From Paralithodes platypus (Eukaryota > Arthropoda > Malacostraca > Decapoda > Lithodidae): DNA of 64,000 nt. The DNA lies in NCBI GenBank assembly GCA_032716605.1, contig CM064481.1, positions 18,904,811 to 18,968,810 of the forward strand, read 5' to 3'. Below are positions 46,125-56,016 of the stretch, piece after piece (the first letter of the stretch is position 1; every line of letters begins with the position of its first letter). The notes beneath the pieces are model-generated. The model worked only from the letters and a program-made list of their open reading frames with translations. It was not told where the DNA came from and did not search any database. The position numbers and the translations under genes were made by a program.

Positions 46125-46348
46125 CTCTAAAGAAACTTGATTTAACTCTCAAGTTTGACGTAAACGAGGTCGCCGAAGCCACCGCCAAGTGATGCCCTTG
46201 CTTACCACTGTCCGGGCCCAAGTTCGCCGGGGCCAGGCCCTGCAGCATGCCTGGAACAACCCAGTTTCTGTTCTGGGTCCGTTCGGTTGAACAGCTCTCG
46301 GATCCAGCTCGCCTGCGATAGGCCCCGGGAGAGAGAGAGTGTGACTGA

Positions 46349-47830
46349 CTAGTTTTTTGGTGGTGGTGTTGTGGGACGAGACGGCTGGCTGGGTTTGGCA
46401 GACGTCGATCCCTGGTTAGGCTTGTTGTGAGACTTACCTTTGTTGTCCCACTTGCCTGACTGTTTACCCTGTCTGTGCTTGTGCTGAGTACCTCCCTGCT
46501 GTTGGGGAGTTCTAGAGTCTCGAAAGGACTGTTTGGTATTAGGAGTCTGAGGCTTATTCCCGCCTTTTGGCTTAGCGTAAGATTTCTTAAAAGGCTCCTT
46601 CCTCGGCTGGGAGGTACTCTGCCGGAAAATGTCTACCATGTTAAATACCGCACTCCATGTGTCTGAATTTAGTAATGAGGCAGTCAAAACAGGGGAAAGA
46701 GTTGCTCGGCAACCTACTTCGTCCGGCAGCTTCTTGACCAAATATACCCTTAAATCATGGCGAGCTCTTACCGCCTCCATGATCGCTATTCTTATATCCC
46801 CTAGGGATTGAATGGAGTTTTGTAACAGAAGCCTCCGTGAAAGTTCCGTGGCCCGTACATTCTGATCAGATATGGCTATAATGGTTCTCATGAGTGATTG
46901 GGCAACTTGGCAACTTACTAGGTACTGAGAAAAAAGTCTAAGTGCTCTACTGCGTAGCTTAAAATCTCGGTCCAAGTGGGCCGGAGGGGGAATGCAAAAG
47001 GGTTCATGCAATTCGTAAAGTATTAGTTTGGGAGCTGCTAAGAAAGCCAACAAATCTTGCGACACTCCCCCGGCCTTATTGACTGATAGTGAAGCCCATA
47101 AATGGTTTTCTTGAGGAACCTGATGTGAAGATTTGGAAGTAATGGTGGCAGCGAATTGTTGCGCCTCCACTGCCCAATCATCCCACAGTCCCGCACCTAC
47201 CTGCCCCACCTGCAGAACTGGATTGTTGCCAGGTCGAGCGCCGGAATTGTATCCAATTCCGGTGTCAGTGCATTGAGTGAGTGACTTAATATCGTTCATG
47301 CCGTCCGACCGGGTCCAGTCTGCAAACAGTCGTGCAGCTGAGGCAGGAGGTAAAGCCGGTGATGCAGAGTATACGAAGAAATCAGCCCCGTAAACAGTAG
47401 GGATTGCCTTAATAGTAACATCCAATAAATTTCCTACAGCATCTTTGGCCCTAAGCTTCTTACTCTTACTAACTTCAATGGTCCATTCACTAGGCACCGG
47501 AAATTCCCCCGACACAGACTGACAAGCTAAGTGAGGTTTCTGAGCAATTGCCGGAATCCATGAGCAGTCCGGTTCGTATAGGAGAGGCATAGAGCCTCTC
47601 CTCTGTGGGAGTCTGTCAAGGGGGGGAGGAGTCACATCCGTGATTACACAGACTTTAGAGGTAGTCAAGGAGGCAGGCACTACCGCGCTACTTGCCGTGG
47701 TCAATGCCGGATTTACAAGTGAAGTTAAGGAAGTCTGGGGAGCATTAATGTCGGTAGGCTCTAAAGGTCTTACCGGAGTGTCAACAGGGGGAGCTACCGG
47801 TGTACTAGTGGGCGGACCTGGGGTAGGCAC
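46349..47830 (-). CDS. DIRS Gag-like protein, intact ORF (493 aa)
   Basis: Open frame immediately upstream of the RT frame. A Pro/Thr-rich N-terminus is followed by a central folded part (HLDRDFKLRSRALRLFSQYL, RTIIAISDQNVRATELSRRLL, LVKKLPDEVGCRATLS). The C-terminus is Gln/Lys/Asn-rich and basic (residues about 420-493), likely RNA-binding. This layout matches ORF1 of animal DIRS elements. It is the only full-length retroelement ORF in the window. Confidence 0.8.
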   Translation of the reverse strand: MPTPGPPTSTPVAPPVDTPVRPLEPTDINAPQTSLTSLVNPALTTASSAVVPASLTTSKVCVITDVTPPPLDRLPQRRGSMPLLYEPDCSWIPAIAQKPHLACQSVSGEFPVPSEWTIEVSKSKKLRAKDAVGNLLDVTIKAIPTVYGADFFVYSASPALPPASAARLFADWTRSDGMNDIKSLTQCTDTGIGYNSGARPGNNPVLQVGQVGAGLWDDWAVEAQQFAATITSKSSHQVPQENHLWASLSVNKAGGVSQDLLAFLAAPKLILYELHEPFCIPPPAHLDRDFKLRSRALRLFSQYLVSCQVAQSLMRTIIAISDQNVRATELSRRLLLQNSIQSLGDIRIAIMEAVRARHDLRVYLVKKLPDEVGCRATLSPVLTASLLNSDTWSAVFNMVDIFRQSTSQPRKEPFKKSYAKPKGGNKPQTPNTKQSFRDSRTPQQQGGTQHKHRQGKQSGKWDNKGKSHNKPNQGSTSAKPSQPSRPTTPPPKN

Positions 47831-47849
47831 ATCTATCTATCTATCTATT
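47831..47849. repeat. Short ATCT microsatellite
   Basis: ATCTATCTATCTATCTATTG just upstream of the Gag start codon. Confidence 0.9.
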
Positions 47850-48085
47850 GCCAGACGCCTTACTCCCCTTAATAAGGGTGGCCATACACAGAATGCCCCC
47901 AAGAGGACTTATTCCCTGTAAGAGGGACAACCCGAGCCAGTTTAATGAAGGACTTACAGGATTGACCACTCAATTTAGGATCCGTCCGGCTCCGAGGCCC
48001 TCTGTGTATCTTGTTAGCACTATTTTTCTACAGTGGTGTTCGGCTAGTCCATCCACTAACCAGCCTTACCCTTCGGTAAGCAGTA

Positions 48086-48222
48086 CGGATTTGTATCAGG
48101 TTATCATCCCCTAGACAGGTTGCCGACCAAGGCTGACGAGTCCCATCCACCCGGATTTTTATAAGGTTGTCTCCCCTAGATAGGTTGCCGACCAAGGCTA
48201 ACGAGTCCCATCCACCCTAGGC
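48086..48222. repeat. Two tandem 65-68 bp units
   Basis: CCCCTAGACAGGTTGCCGACC with AAGGCTGACGAGTCCCATCC and its near copy (CCCCTAGATAGGTTGCCGACC, AAGGCTAACGAGTCCCATCC) lie in tandem, upstream of DIRS Gag. They could belong to a split terminal repeat of the element. Confidence 0.8.
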
Positions 48223-48269
48223 ACATAGGCACATACTGCTGCATAATCTTATGAAGAATGTCATTTAGT

Positions 48270-48791
48270 TCATCTGTGGTCACACTCCTTACTGTGGGAC
48301 CCCCTGGAGGATTGAGAGCTACCTTCAGATTCCTTCTCATTGTTCACTTGTTGGGCCGAGGACAGATCTATGTCCTCCGGTTCTTCTGGTAACTCTACCA
48401 CTTCCGGCGTACGCTGCCGTGTTTCAGGTGCCTGGTTATCCGGTGGCCAAACCAGGTCAGGGACAGACGAGGGGAGTGTATCTAAGTCCATATTCTGCCC
48501 CGTCAGCGCAAGGTTATCACTAGAGGGATTTAACCGAGAGGGTGATTGTCTCCAGACTCCCCTGTCCTGCACCGCAGGTGGTTGGGAGTCTGGTATTACC
48601 TGAGAGTTATCATACGTCTGACATAAACAAGTCTGAGAACCTCTATAGTTATCTGCTAAAACCATAGTCGACACAATTGGTGGAGGCCTTCGTGGTACAT
48701 AATTCAGTTTTGGTATTGCAAAATTAAAGTCTTGTGATTCACTCAAAGATTGACTATTCCCAACCCTAGGACCCGACTCAATCCCCTCCAT
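48270..48791 (-). CDS. Hypothetical 173-aa ORF between DIRS and Harbinger
   Basis: Low-complexity acidic protein (VVELPEEPEDIDLSS; Ser-rich and SKECDHR at the end) with no recognised domain. It may be the 5' region of the DIRS Gag gene or an unrelated frame. It abuts the Harbinger fragment: its Met is three bases from that frame's stop. Confidence 0.35.
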   Translation of the reverse strand: MEGIESGPRVGNSQSLSESQDFNFAIPKLNYVPRRPPPIVSTMVLADNYRGSQTCLCQTYDNSQVIPDSQPPAVQDRGVWRQSPSRLNPSSDNLALTGQNMDLDTLPSSVPDLVWPPDNQAPETRQRTPEVVELPEEPEDIDLSSAQQVNNEKESEGSSQSSRGSHSKECDHR

Positions 48792-48793
48792 CC

Positions 48794-49290
48794 CTACCTC
48801 CCTACTGCATGGTGAAAGTCCCAGCGTTTGGCGAACAGGCTAGCCACCTCCCTCCACTCTGCAGGTGTTGTGGGGCACCGCAACACCTCGGGCTGGTACT
48901 CCGCGACAATGGCTCCACAGGTTACCGAGACGATGAGGGAAATGGTGTTGCGGGCCACACGGAAGGAATACTGGAGGCTGGCATATGTATCACCTGTGGC
49001 AAGGTAGCGGAGTGTTATGGCAATACGTATGCCAGGTGTCAAAGCCTGGCGCCAAAACATGTCCTTTTTTCAATCCTGGGACCAACACGAGCCACCAACT
49101 CCCGGAACATGGCACTGTCGACGCGCAGCAAGTTCCTGAACCCCTTGCGATCCTCTGTCTCCAGTTCCCACATCAGCTGCTCGTAGATCCCGTACTGAGG
49201 GCGTCTCAACAGCCACTTCCTCGCCCACACTTGGCTGCCTTTCTCGTTGATGGATGGCCTGCAGTTGCAACTATTCCTCTTCTTCCAGGT
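48794..49290 (-). pseudogene. PIF/Harbinger (HARBI1-like) transposase N-terminal half
   Basis: Two minus-strand frames give RRPQYGIYEQLMWELE, GFRNLLRVDSAMFRELVARVGPRIEK and then LTPGIRIAITLRYLATGDTY, SFRVARNTISLIV and CPTTPAEWREVASLFAKRWDFHHAVG. These are characteristic of HARBI1-type proteins just before the first catalytic Asp (normally GxxDGKH). The frame ends at exactly that point, so the catalytic domain is missing. Confidence 0.85.
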
Positions 49291-49344
49291 GGCAGGGCCT
49301 CCAACTGCAGCTCAAGATGCAGAAGCTGCACCCTCACATGCCTC

Positions 49345-49527
49345 ATAGCCTAAGGGTCCCGGGTTCAATCCCAGCCTAGGGCATATTTTCGAGAGGCTAT
49401 TTTCGCATCAAACGAAGCTTAGGTGTGTTGGTAAAATTGTTAAGATTGTTGAAAGTACCGGGTAAGATCGGAGCTCCCAAACTCCTCTTTCAGGTATGGT
49501 GTAAAAACCTATTCCTACCCTAGCTGG
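49345..49527 (+). mobile_element. tRNA-Met-type SINE, copy 1
   Basis: GCCTCATAGCC (CAT anticodon loop), GGGTCCCGGGTTCAATCCCAG (B box), then GGGCATATTTTCGAGAGGC and the tail ending GTAAAAACCTATTCCTAC. The 5' head with the A box is missing. Confidence 0.75.
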
Positions 49528-50689
49528 TTGTTCCTCTTGCTTTCTAGATGCCGGAATTAGTTGGGGAAATCTCGGCTGCACATTTTCCTCTCCTTGCATC
49601 TTAATATGAATCAGGTGGCTCCAGTAGTCAGATAGACTACTTCCTGATCAGCAAACCTGACAGGAAATGGGTTAGAGACACTAAGAACAGACTAGGTGAA
49701 GAATGCATCCCCCAACACAAGCTCCTAGTCACGACCTAGTGTGTGATATGTGCCTATTAAGTTGAGTTCCTGTTACAAAGAAAGTTCATTTGCCAAAGAG
49801 GAAAGTATGGTTGTTGGAAAAAGAGGAGTACATAAACAGATTCCACAACGAAATGGTGAAAATTGAAAGGAGAATGGGTGCTAGGCCAGATGATGTTGAT
49901 AGAAAATGGAATTTTATAGAACGCAGCCCCCTCGATACCAGAGACAAAGTATGTGGCAAAACAAAGGGATGACCCAGACAAAAGTTCTCCTGGTGGTGGA
50001 ACAATGATGTCGAAGCTGCAGTCCGATAGAAGAAGAGATGTTTGAAAGTATGGAAGGAAGGTTGCAGCAAGGAAGAATACTTGTCAGCCAAACGCAATGC
50101 TAGAAGAGAGGTCTACAGGGTAAGGAAACCCATACAGGATAGCGTAATAGAACAAGTTTGCAGCACTAATAATATCAATGGGGTTTATAAATTAGCTAAG
50201 AATATGAGGGACTATAGCCAGGACGTTGTGGGTGTGAGATGCATAAATAATGACAGTGGCATGACTGTTTACACAGAAAACGAAATCAGAGAGGCATGGA
50301 AGGAGCATTATGAAAGACTTCTTAATGTGGAGTTTGAATGGAACAGAGAACAGCTCAGCACTGTAGTCCCAGTACAAGGCCCTTGCCTTTGATAGGATAC
50401 GACGTTGTTAAAAGTGCTATAGAAAAAATTAAGTCCAGCAAAGCCGCTGGCAGCTCCGGCATTGTTACTGAGATGCTAAAAGCAACTGGAGATATTGGGG
50501 TAAAACTGGTCACAGAGTTGATTAATGCTATCATAAAGGAGGACAAAATTCCCGATGCATGGCAGAAAAAATAATGTGATAGTAAATTATATACAAAGGC
50601 AAGGTTGACTCCTTAGACAGGGGAAATTATAGGGGTTTGAAAATGGTTGATCAAGTCATGAAAGTCAGTGAAAGGGTCTTTGAATTATT

Positions 50690-50836
50690 ATGTTACCTCC
50701 ACCAACCGACTTTACTCCTAAACTCAATTAATGAAATCAACAAATACATTTGGCAGTCCAGGGATTCGAACCTAGGATGCTCACACCGAAATTCAGTGCA
50801 TTTATCCATTGCGCTATTAAGACAATGAAGACACTG
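50690..50836 (-). mobile_element. tRNA-Arg-type SINE inside LINE F RT
   Basis: Minus strand: TTAATAGCGCAATGGATAAATGC (A box, like the D-arm of tRNA-Arg), TTTCGG (TCG anticodon region) and CTAGGTTCGAATCCC (B box). The tail CAAATGTATTTGTTGATTTC continues to 50,690. It separates KVSERVFE from IRESVAISDMQFGF in the RT. Confidence 0.8.
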
Positions 50837-51344
50837 CATGATCAGGGAAAGTGTTGCCATCAGCGACATGCAGTTTGGATTTATGCCGGGACGTGACACA
50901 ACTGATGCTATCTTCATTCTTAGTCAACTGCAAGAGAGGTTCTTAGAGAAAAACAGGGAGTTATACCTAGTTTTTGTAAATCTGGAGAACGCCTTTGACC
51001 GGGTGCGCAGGGAAGTAATGCAGTGGGCTATGAGAAAGCTTGGAGTGGAGGAGTGGCTGGTGTGTGTGATAATGAGAATGTATCTAACGCGGGCAGCAGT
51101 TAGAGTGATGGGGGAAAGAGCGAAGAGTTCCCAGTGAAGGTTGGAGTTCACCAAGGATCATTGCTGAGCCCGTTACTATTTGTTTTGGTCTTGGAGGCTC
51201 TGTCAAGGAACTTTAGGACAGGACTCCCATGGCAGTTGTTATATGCAGATGATCTGGTTCTTATCGCAGATAGTGCCAGGAAGCAGAGGCAAAGCTTTAA
51301 AAATGGAGGGAGGGCATGGCAAACAAAGGTCTAAGAGTTACATA

Positions 51345-51695
51345 GATAAAACAAAGGTCATGATCAGTGGAGTAGGGCGTGGAACTATGGAAAAAAGCGG
51401 CGACTATCCATGCGCAGTATGCGGGAAGGGGGTGGGATGTGACTTGATTCAATGTTGCGTCTGTAGTGACTGGGTACACAAAAGATGTAGTGGAGCTAGA
51501 GGACCTTTGACAAGAATCATAGACTTTGAATGTTTAGTGTGCAAGGGAGATCTTGTGTTAAATGACCCGCCTGTCAGTGTTGATTTTGACAGTGTAACGC
51601 TGGAGTGTGTGAATAAGTTCCGCTACCTGGGCGATACGGTTTCCGCCGGAGGTGGCGCTGAAGCTGGCTCCATTGCTAGAGTTAGAAGTGGCTGA
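51345..51695 (+). pseudogene. PHD-type finger between RT and C-terminal tail of LINE F
   Basis: After the RT thumb (TKVMISGVGRGTMEK) comes YPCAVCGKGVGCDLIQC, CVCSDWVHKRCSG and FECLVCKGDLVL. The Cys/His pattern C-x2-C ... C-x2-C-x4-H-x2-C ... C-x2-C is that of a PHD finger. It is followed directly by CVNKFRYLGDTVSAGGGAE of the RT tail. The same tail without the finger start is visible at 39,753. Confidence 0.8.
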
Positions 51696-52488
51696 GGAAA
51701 GTTTAGACTTTAGAGAGCTGCTGCCACTCCTGACCATGAGAGGGCTTCCACCCCACCTTAAAGGGAATGTGTATACCTTGTGTGTTAGTAGCTAGATGAG
51801 CTATGGAAACGAGACGTGACCGGTTAAAGCGGAAGGATATCAATAGAATGCAACGGAATGAGAAGAGAATGGATATATGGGGTTAATCTTAGGGACAGGG
51901 TATCGAGCGAGGAATTAAGAAGGCATCTGGGTATTAGGAGTGTCAGTGAAGTGATGCGCTCAAGCCGACTTGGTTGGTTTGGACACGTGGAGAGAACGGA
52001 TGATCAGAACTGGGTGAGAAAACGCCGGACTGTGAACGTGGGGGAAGCTGCGCGTAGGAGTGGACCTAGAATGACGTGGGCTCAGGTACTCCGGTCCGAT
52101 CTCAAAATAGAGAACTTGACAACAGAAGCAGCCCTTGACAGGACCGCCTGGAAAGCCGCCATTTAGGACGTGAGACTGTAACCACATTCTCTGTGGACAA
52201 AACGGTCTTTAAACTTGTATGTATGTATATATGTGTTTGTAGCAGAGTGTAATGGACAGCATTGAGGTGGTGAAAGACGGATAAGAAGAACAGAGAGACA
52301 AGACAAGAAGAAATCATTTTATATGGAACCCTCTAGATCCCGCAAGCTTTTACTAAGAAAGACAAGATGTTTGACTGTGAGTACCGGGTCACCCCAAAAA
52401 TAGATGTGCCTTCTTGGGCAAAACCACAAAAAGACTTAGATGATGACAACTGAAATGATATACTGTAGGTTAGTGTAATAAAATACAC

Positions 52489-53042
52489 AGGGTGTTTCAA
52501 AAATACCTTTCATCATTTTTAGAATGAATAGACCTAGCAATAATAAATATACTTTACTATGTGACGGTTTTGGCAATATATCATATTTACCGGAATACTA
52601 CACATTTTAGTTTAAGGGGATTTTGTCTAGGGGATGAAAACGAATAGTAGATTACCATCACCTCATTTACTATTTTTGCTTTATTTTTATTTTATTTTAC
52701 ATGCAACAACAACGAGGGGACATCAGGAACGCTTTTCGATTACTGTTTGGGCCGGTATTCTTGGTGACCATCTAATGATTCTAATCGGACCTTTTCTTCT
52801 ACTACAACGACTTACAGGCAATGTGTACACCATATTTCTGCAGGATTACCTACCCATACTACTTGAAGATGTGCCTCTCAGAACACGTTGACAAATGTGG
52901 ATAATGCATGATGGAGCTCCGGTCACTTTGAACGAGATACAAGGGATTTCCTTAATGTTATGTACCCTGATAAAGGGATAGGCCGTGGTGGTCCCATCAC
53001 CTGGCCACCTACAGTAGATCACCGGATATAACTCCACTTGTT
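52489..53042 (+). mobile_element. Mariner/Tc1-type transposon relic
   Basis: TACACAGGGTGTTTCAAAAATACC resembles a mariner terminal repeat with its TA target. Transposase C-terminal coding (52,705-53,035) reads RFSITVWAGILGDHLM, GPFLLLQRLTGNVYTIFLQD, LPILLEDVPLRT, then MWIMHDGAPVT (second catalytic Asp), NVMYPDKGIGRGG and ITWPPTVDH. The N-terminal half is missing and frames shift twice. Confidence 0.8.
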
Positions 53043-53044
53043 AA

Positions 53045-53459
53045 CCACACTTTTTGTCTTTTTTCTATGTGGATAGGGGAGACAAAAGGCAAAACTGCCT
53101 GTGACGAGTACCTCCCCCAAAATTAAAGTAATGACAGGGCCAAAATCAAGGAACGTTCAAGCCAAAATGTTTGGACACACGGAGTGTGAAACAATTTAAG
53201 TCATAGGATGAGGGAAAGATGGATTCAGGGAGAGAGTTCCAGAGCTAATCAGTTGAATAGAAGAATGATTGGGAGTAACGTTTCACTCTTGAGTTGGAGA
53301 GTTGTACAGAGTAGGGGTGGGATTGTGTTACAAGACGGGTACTACGTACCCTACGTAGAGGAGGTGGTATGCACTGAAATAGTTCTGAGGAACACTGATT
53401 ATTGTAGTAGCGATAAAATAGCGAGAGAGATGCAACATTGCGGCGAAGAGAGGCGGTGA
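53045..53459 (-). mobile_element. Second, strongly 5'-truncated LINE B 3' end
   Basis: Parallel to 53,465-53,828 plus 54,233-54,270: the minus strand encodes SLRRNVASLSLFYRYYNNQ, CIPPPLRRVRSTR and the 3' UTR with GGAGGTACTCGTCACAGGCAG. It lies directly downstream of the longer LINE B in the same orientation. Confidence 0.85.
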
Positions 53460-53827
53460 TTTTGTTTTTGTTTTTTTCTATGTGAGTGAGCGAGACAAAA
53501 GGCAGAACTGCCTGTAGCGAGTGCCTCCCCCAGAGTTGAAAGAGTGACAGGGCCAAAATCAAGGGACGTTCGAGCCAAAATGCCTGGACACACTGAGTTT
53601 GAAGCAATTTAAGTCATAGGAAGAGGGAAAGACTGATTCTGTGAGAGAGTTCCAGAGCTCAGCTGTTGAATAGAAGAAAGATTGGGAGTAACGTTTCACT
53701 CTTGGGTTGGAGAGTTTCACAGAGTATGGGTGGGATTGTGTTGCAAGACAGGTACCACGTGCCCTACGTAGAGGAGTTGGTATACACTGGCAAAGCTCTG
53801 AGGAACACTGATTATTATAGTAGTGAC

Positions 53828-54232
53828 GTAAGAATAGGTTTTTACACCATACCTGAAAGAGGATTTATGGAGCTCCGATCTTAGTCTCAACCATCTTAAC
53901 AATTTTACCAACACACCTAAACTTCGTTAGATGCTGAAATAGCCTCCCCGAAAATATGCCCTGGCCGGGAATTGAACTCGGGACTCTTGGGTTATGAGGC
54001 AGTCACTCTACCAGTTAGACCAATAGAGATATCTTTCTTGGTCTAACTGGTAGAGTGACGGCCTCATAGCCTAAGGGTCCCGAGTTCAATACCAGCCCAT
54101 GGCATATTTTCGGGGGGCTATTTCAGCATGTAACAAAGTTTATGTGTGTTGGTCAAATTGTTAAGATGGTTAAGAGTAAGATCGGAGCTCCATAAATCCT
54201 CTTTCGGGTATGGTGTAAAAAACTATTCCTAC
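53828..54232. mobile_element. Head-to-head pair of tRNA-Met-type SINEs (foldback)
   Basis: Left arm 53,828-54,022 and right arm 54,041-54,232 are inverted copies around an 18-bp spacer. The right arm reads GGTCTAACTGGTAGAGTGAC (A box), GCCTCATAGCC (CAT loop), GGGTCCCGAGTTCAATACC (B box) and ends in AACTATTCCTAC. It is inserted in LINE B; the uninterrupted order is at 53,393-53,425. AGTAGTGAC (left) and AGAAGCGAT (right) may be a decayed target duplication. Confidence 0.85.
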
Positions 54233-54863
54233 AGAAGCGATAGAATAGCGAGAGAGATGCAACATAGCGGCGAAGAGAGAGATTGCAGAGAGTTGGTGAC
54301 TGGACCAAAGGCAAAAGGCGTTCATTTTAACTTTGTCTAGGAGAGCGGTGTGAGAGGAACCTCCCCACACATGTGAACAATACTCAATACAAGGATGCAC
54401 CGTGCCCCTGTACAGAGGAAGAAGCTGTGCAGGGGTAAAGAACCCCCTGAGGCGGTTGAGCACACCCAGCTTCTGGGAGGCTGCCTAAGCAAGACTGATA
54501 ATATGGTCCTTCCAAGTGAGAGCAGAAGAAAAAGAGACACCAAGAATATTGAGAGAAGATGAAGGATTGATTTTTGTATTGTTGAAGTATAAGGGAAAGT
54601 CCTCTGGGAGTTCCGGACGGTTAGTTAAAATGGAGAAATTGGGTTTTTCCGTTTTGGAAGCATTAAAGGTAACAAGGTTTTCTTTGCCCTAATTGGAAAT
54701 AGTAGTTAGATTAGCGGATAAGTGTTCTATGGCTTCATTACGTTGTCTTTGAGGGATTGCTGGCTGGGGCGTTCTGGAAATCTAGTTGAGTAGTGTAAGG
54801 TAGAGTCGTCTGTGTATGAATGGATGGGACTGGAGGTACAGTTGAGAAGATCATTTATGAAAA

Positions 54864-55459
54864 TTAGAAAGAGAATGGGAGATAGACAGAACCCTGAGGA
54901 ACACCGGAGTTGATAGGATGAGGAAGTAAACGATGTCCGTCCACAACCTCAGCTATGGAACGACCGGAAAGGAAATTAGAGACAAAGGCACAGATGGAGG
55001 GATAGAAACCGAAGGAGGGTAGTTTAGAAATTAGAGATTTGTGCCAGAATCTGTCGAAGGCCTTCGATATATTTAGCGCAATAGAAAAGATCTCACTGCA
55101 GTCCCGAAAGGAGGATAACCAAGAGTTAGTAAGATATGAAAGAAGATCACCTGTAGAGCGATCCTTAAGGAAGCCATACTGGCGATCTGAGAGTAGATTA
55201 TGAGAAGAGAAATGCTTAAGGAATTTTGAAGTAAGAATAGTTTCAAAAACTTTAGAGATACAAGAGATGAGACCAATTGGACAATAGTTGGAGGGTTGAG
55301 AGCGGTCACCCTTCTTTGAGACAGGTTGAATGAGAGCAAACTTCCAGCAAGAAGGGAAGACGTTAGAGGAGAGACAAAGACGAAAGAGTTTGCCTAGGCA
55401 GGGAATCAGCACAGTTATTGAGTACAACAGGAGGAACACAGTTCGGACCGTACGCCTTC
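54864..55459 (-). pseudogene. LINE B reverse transcriptase segment
   Basis: RT fingers and palm in one frame: CLGKLFRLCLSSNVFPSCWK, FALIQPVSKKGDRSQPSNYC, ISCISKVFETILTSKFLKH, NISKAFDRFWHKSLISKLPS and HPINSGVPQGSVYLPFSF. The frame upstream (KAYGPNCVPPVVLNNCAD) is the LINE sequence that adjoins the transposon end at 55,459. Confidence 0.85.
55457..55459. repeat. 3-bp target-site duplication TTC (left)
   Basis: TTC precedes the transposon here and follows it at 61,048-61,050. Removing the element and one TTC gives GCCTTCTTAGTATTAAG, which on the minus strand reads LNTKKAYGP, the expected uninterrupted LINE frame. Confidence 0.9.
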
Positions 55460-55590
55460 TAGTCCAGCGGCGAAAGTATGATTTTGGGCTGAGGTGTGTT
55501 TTTCGGTATATACAATGTTTTATTGTTGTTTCAAGGCATTTGATATCTACTGATAATAAATCAAGAGGGTGCCAAAGTCGCACCCTTGGG
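55460..55590. repeat. Academ-like left terminal inverted repeat
   Basis: Begins TAGTCCAGCGG and shares GTATATACAATGTTTTATTG, AAGAGGGTGCC and TTGGGGAAT with the complement of 60,915-61,047. It contains an inner imperfect palindrome GGGTGCCAAAGTCGCACCC (55,567). Confidence 0.85.
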
Positions 55591-56016
55591 GAATAGTTTT
55601 TATACACATTTAAACAAAATGAATCGTTAATCAAAATATGCCTAATTTTCGGACAGTATTAAATCCTCCATACTGAATACACACAAGTACTGTAAACACA
55701 ACACGTTTATTTGTCCTATACTATATCATATTGTGATATGTTCATTCATCTTTAAGCCAATATACCCTTCTTTCGAACACAATATACATTTTTCAACACA
55801 TAAACATAGTAATACTTGATACAAAATGGAAATATGCGATGGCTGAAAGGAAATAACAGATTGTCATTAAGCTTATATTAAGAATACTTTATGGTATCAC
55901 TGTAATAATGGGTGAAACACAAAATTGAGTATAAAATTGTTTACATTGAATTATGATTATATGAATTTTACTTTCAAAATCTTTGAATCTTGGTCTTTCG
56001 GTTACATCTCATCGGA

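Larger units (their letters stand above)
43640..48260 (-). mobile_element. DIRS-type tyrosine-recombinase retrotransposon, 3'-truncated
   Basis: Minus-strand order Gag (46,349-47,830), RT/RNase H (44,721-46,124) and tyrosine recombinase (43,764-44,675) is that of DIRS elements, which use YR instead of integrase. Gag is intact. The pol frame has one in-frame TAA (45,096) and frameshifts near 44,705 and 44,530. The recombinase lacks its C-terminal catalytic residues. Terminal repeats typical of DIRS could not be identified. It lies beside a truncated Harbinger transposase. Confidence 0.85.
49605..52235 (+). mobile_element. LINE F: RTE-like non-LTR retrotransposon with PHD finger, (ATGT)n tail
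   Basis: Plus-strand element truncated in the endonuclease (SQIDYFLISKPDRKW, GEECIPQHKLLV at 49,640-49,735). RT segments are AIEKIKSSKAAGSSGIVTE (50,415), MQFGFMPGRDTTDAIF (50,870), VNLENAFDRVRREV (50,985), VHQGSLLSPLLFVLVLEAL (51,145) and LLYADDLVLIAD (51,238). A PHD-like finger follows, then the tail with GHVERTDDQNWVRKR. It ends AACTTGTATGTATGTATATATG. A tRNA-Arg-type SINE sits at 50,690-50,836. Frames are broken at least five times. Confidence 0.85.

Noticed and set aside
45049..46248. 399-codon frame as a separate gene
   Set aside because: It overlaps the RT coding frame of the DIRS element, has no domain, and is rich in residues expected from phase-shifted codons. Kept only as a low-interest observation.
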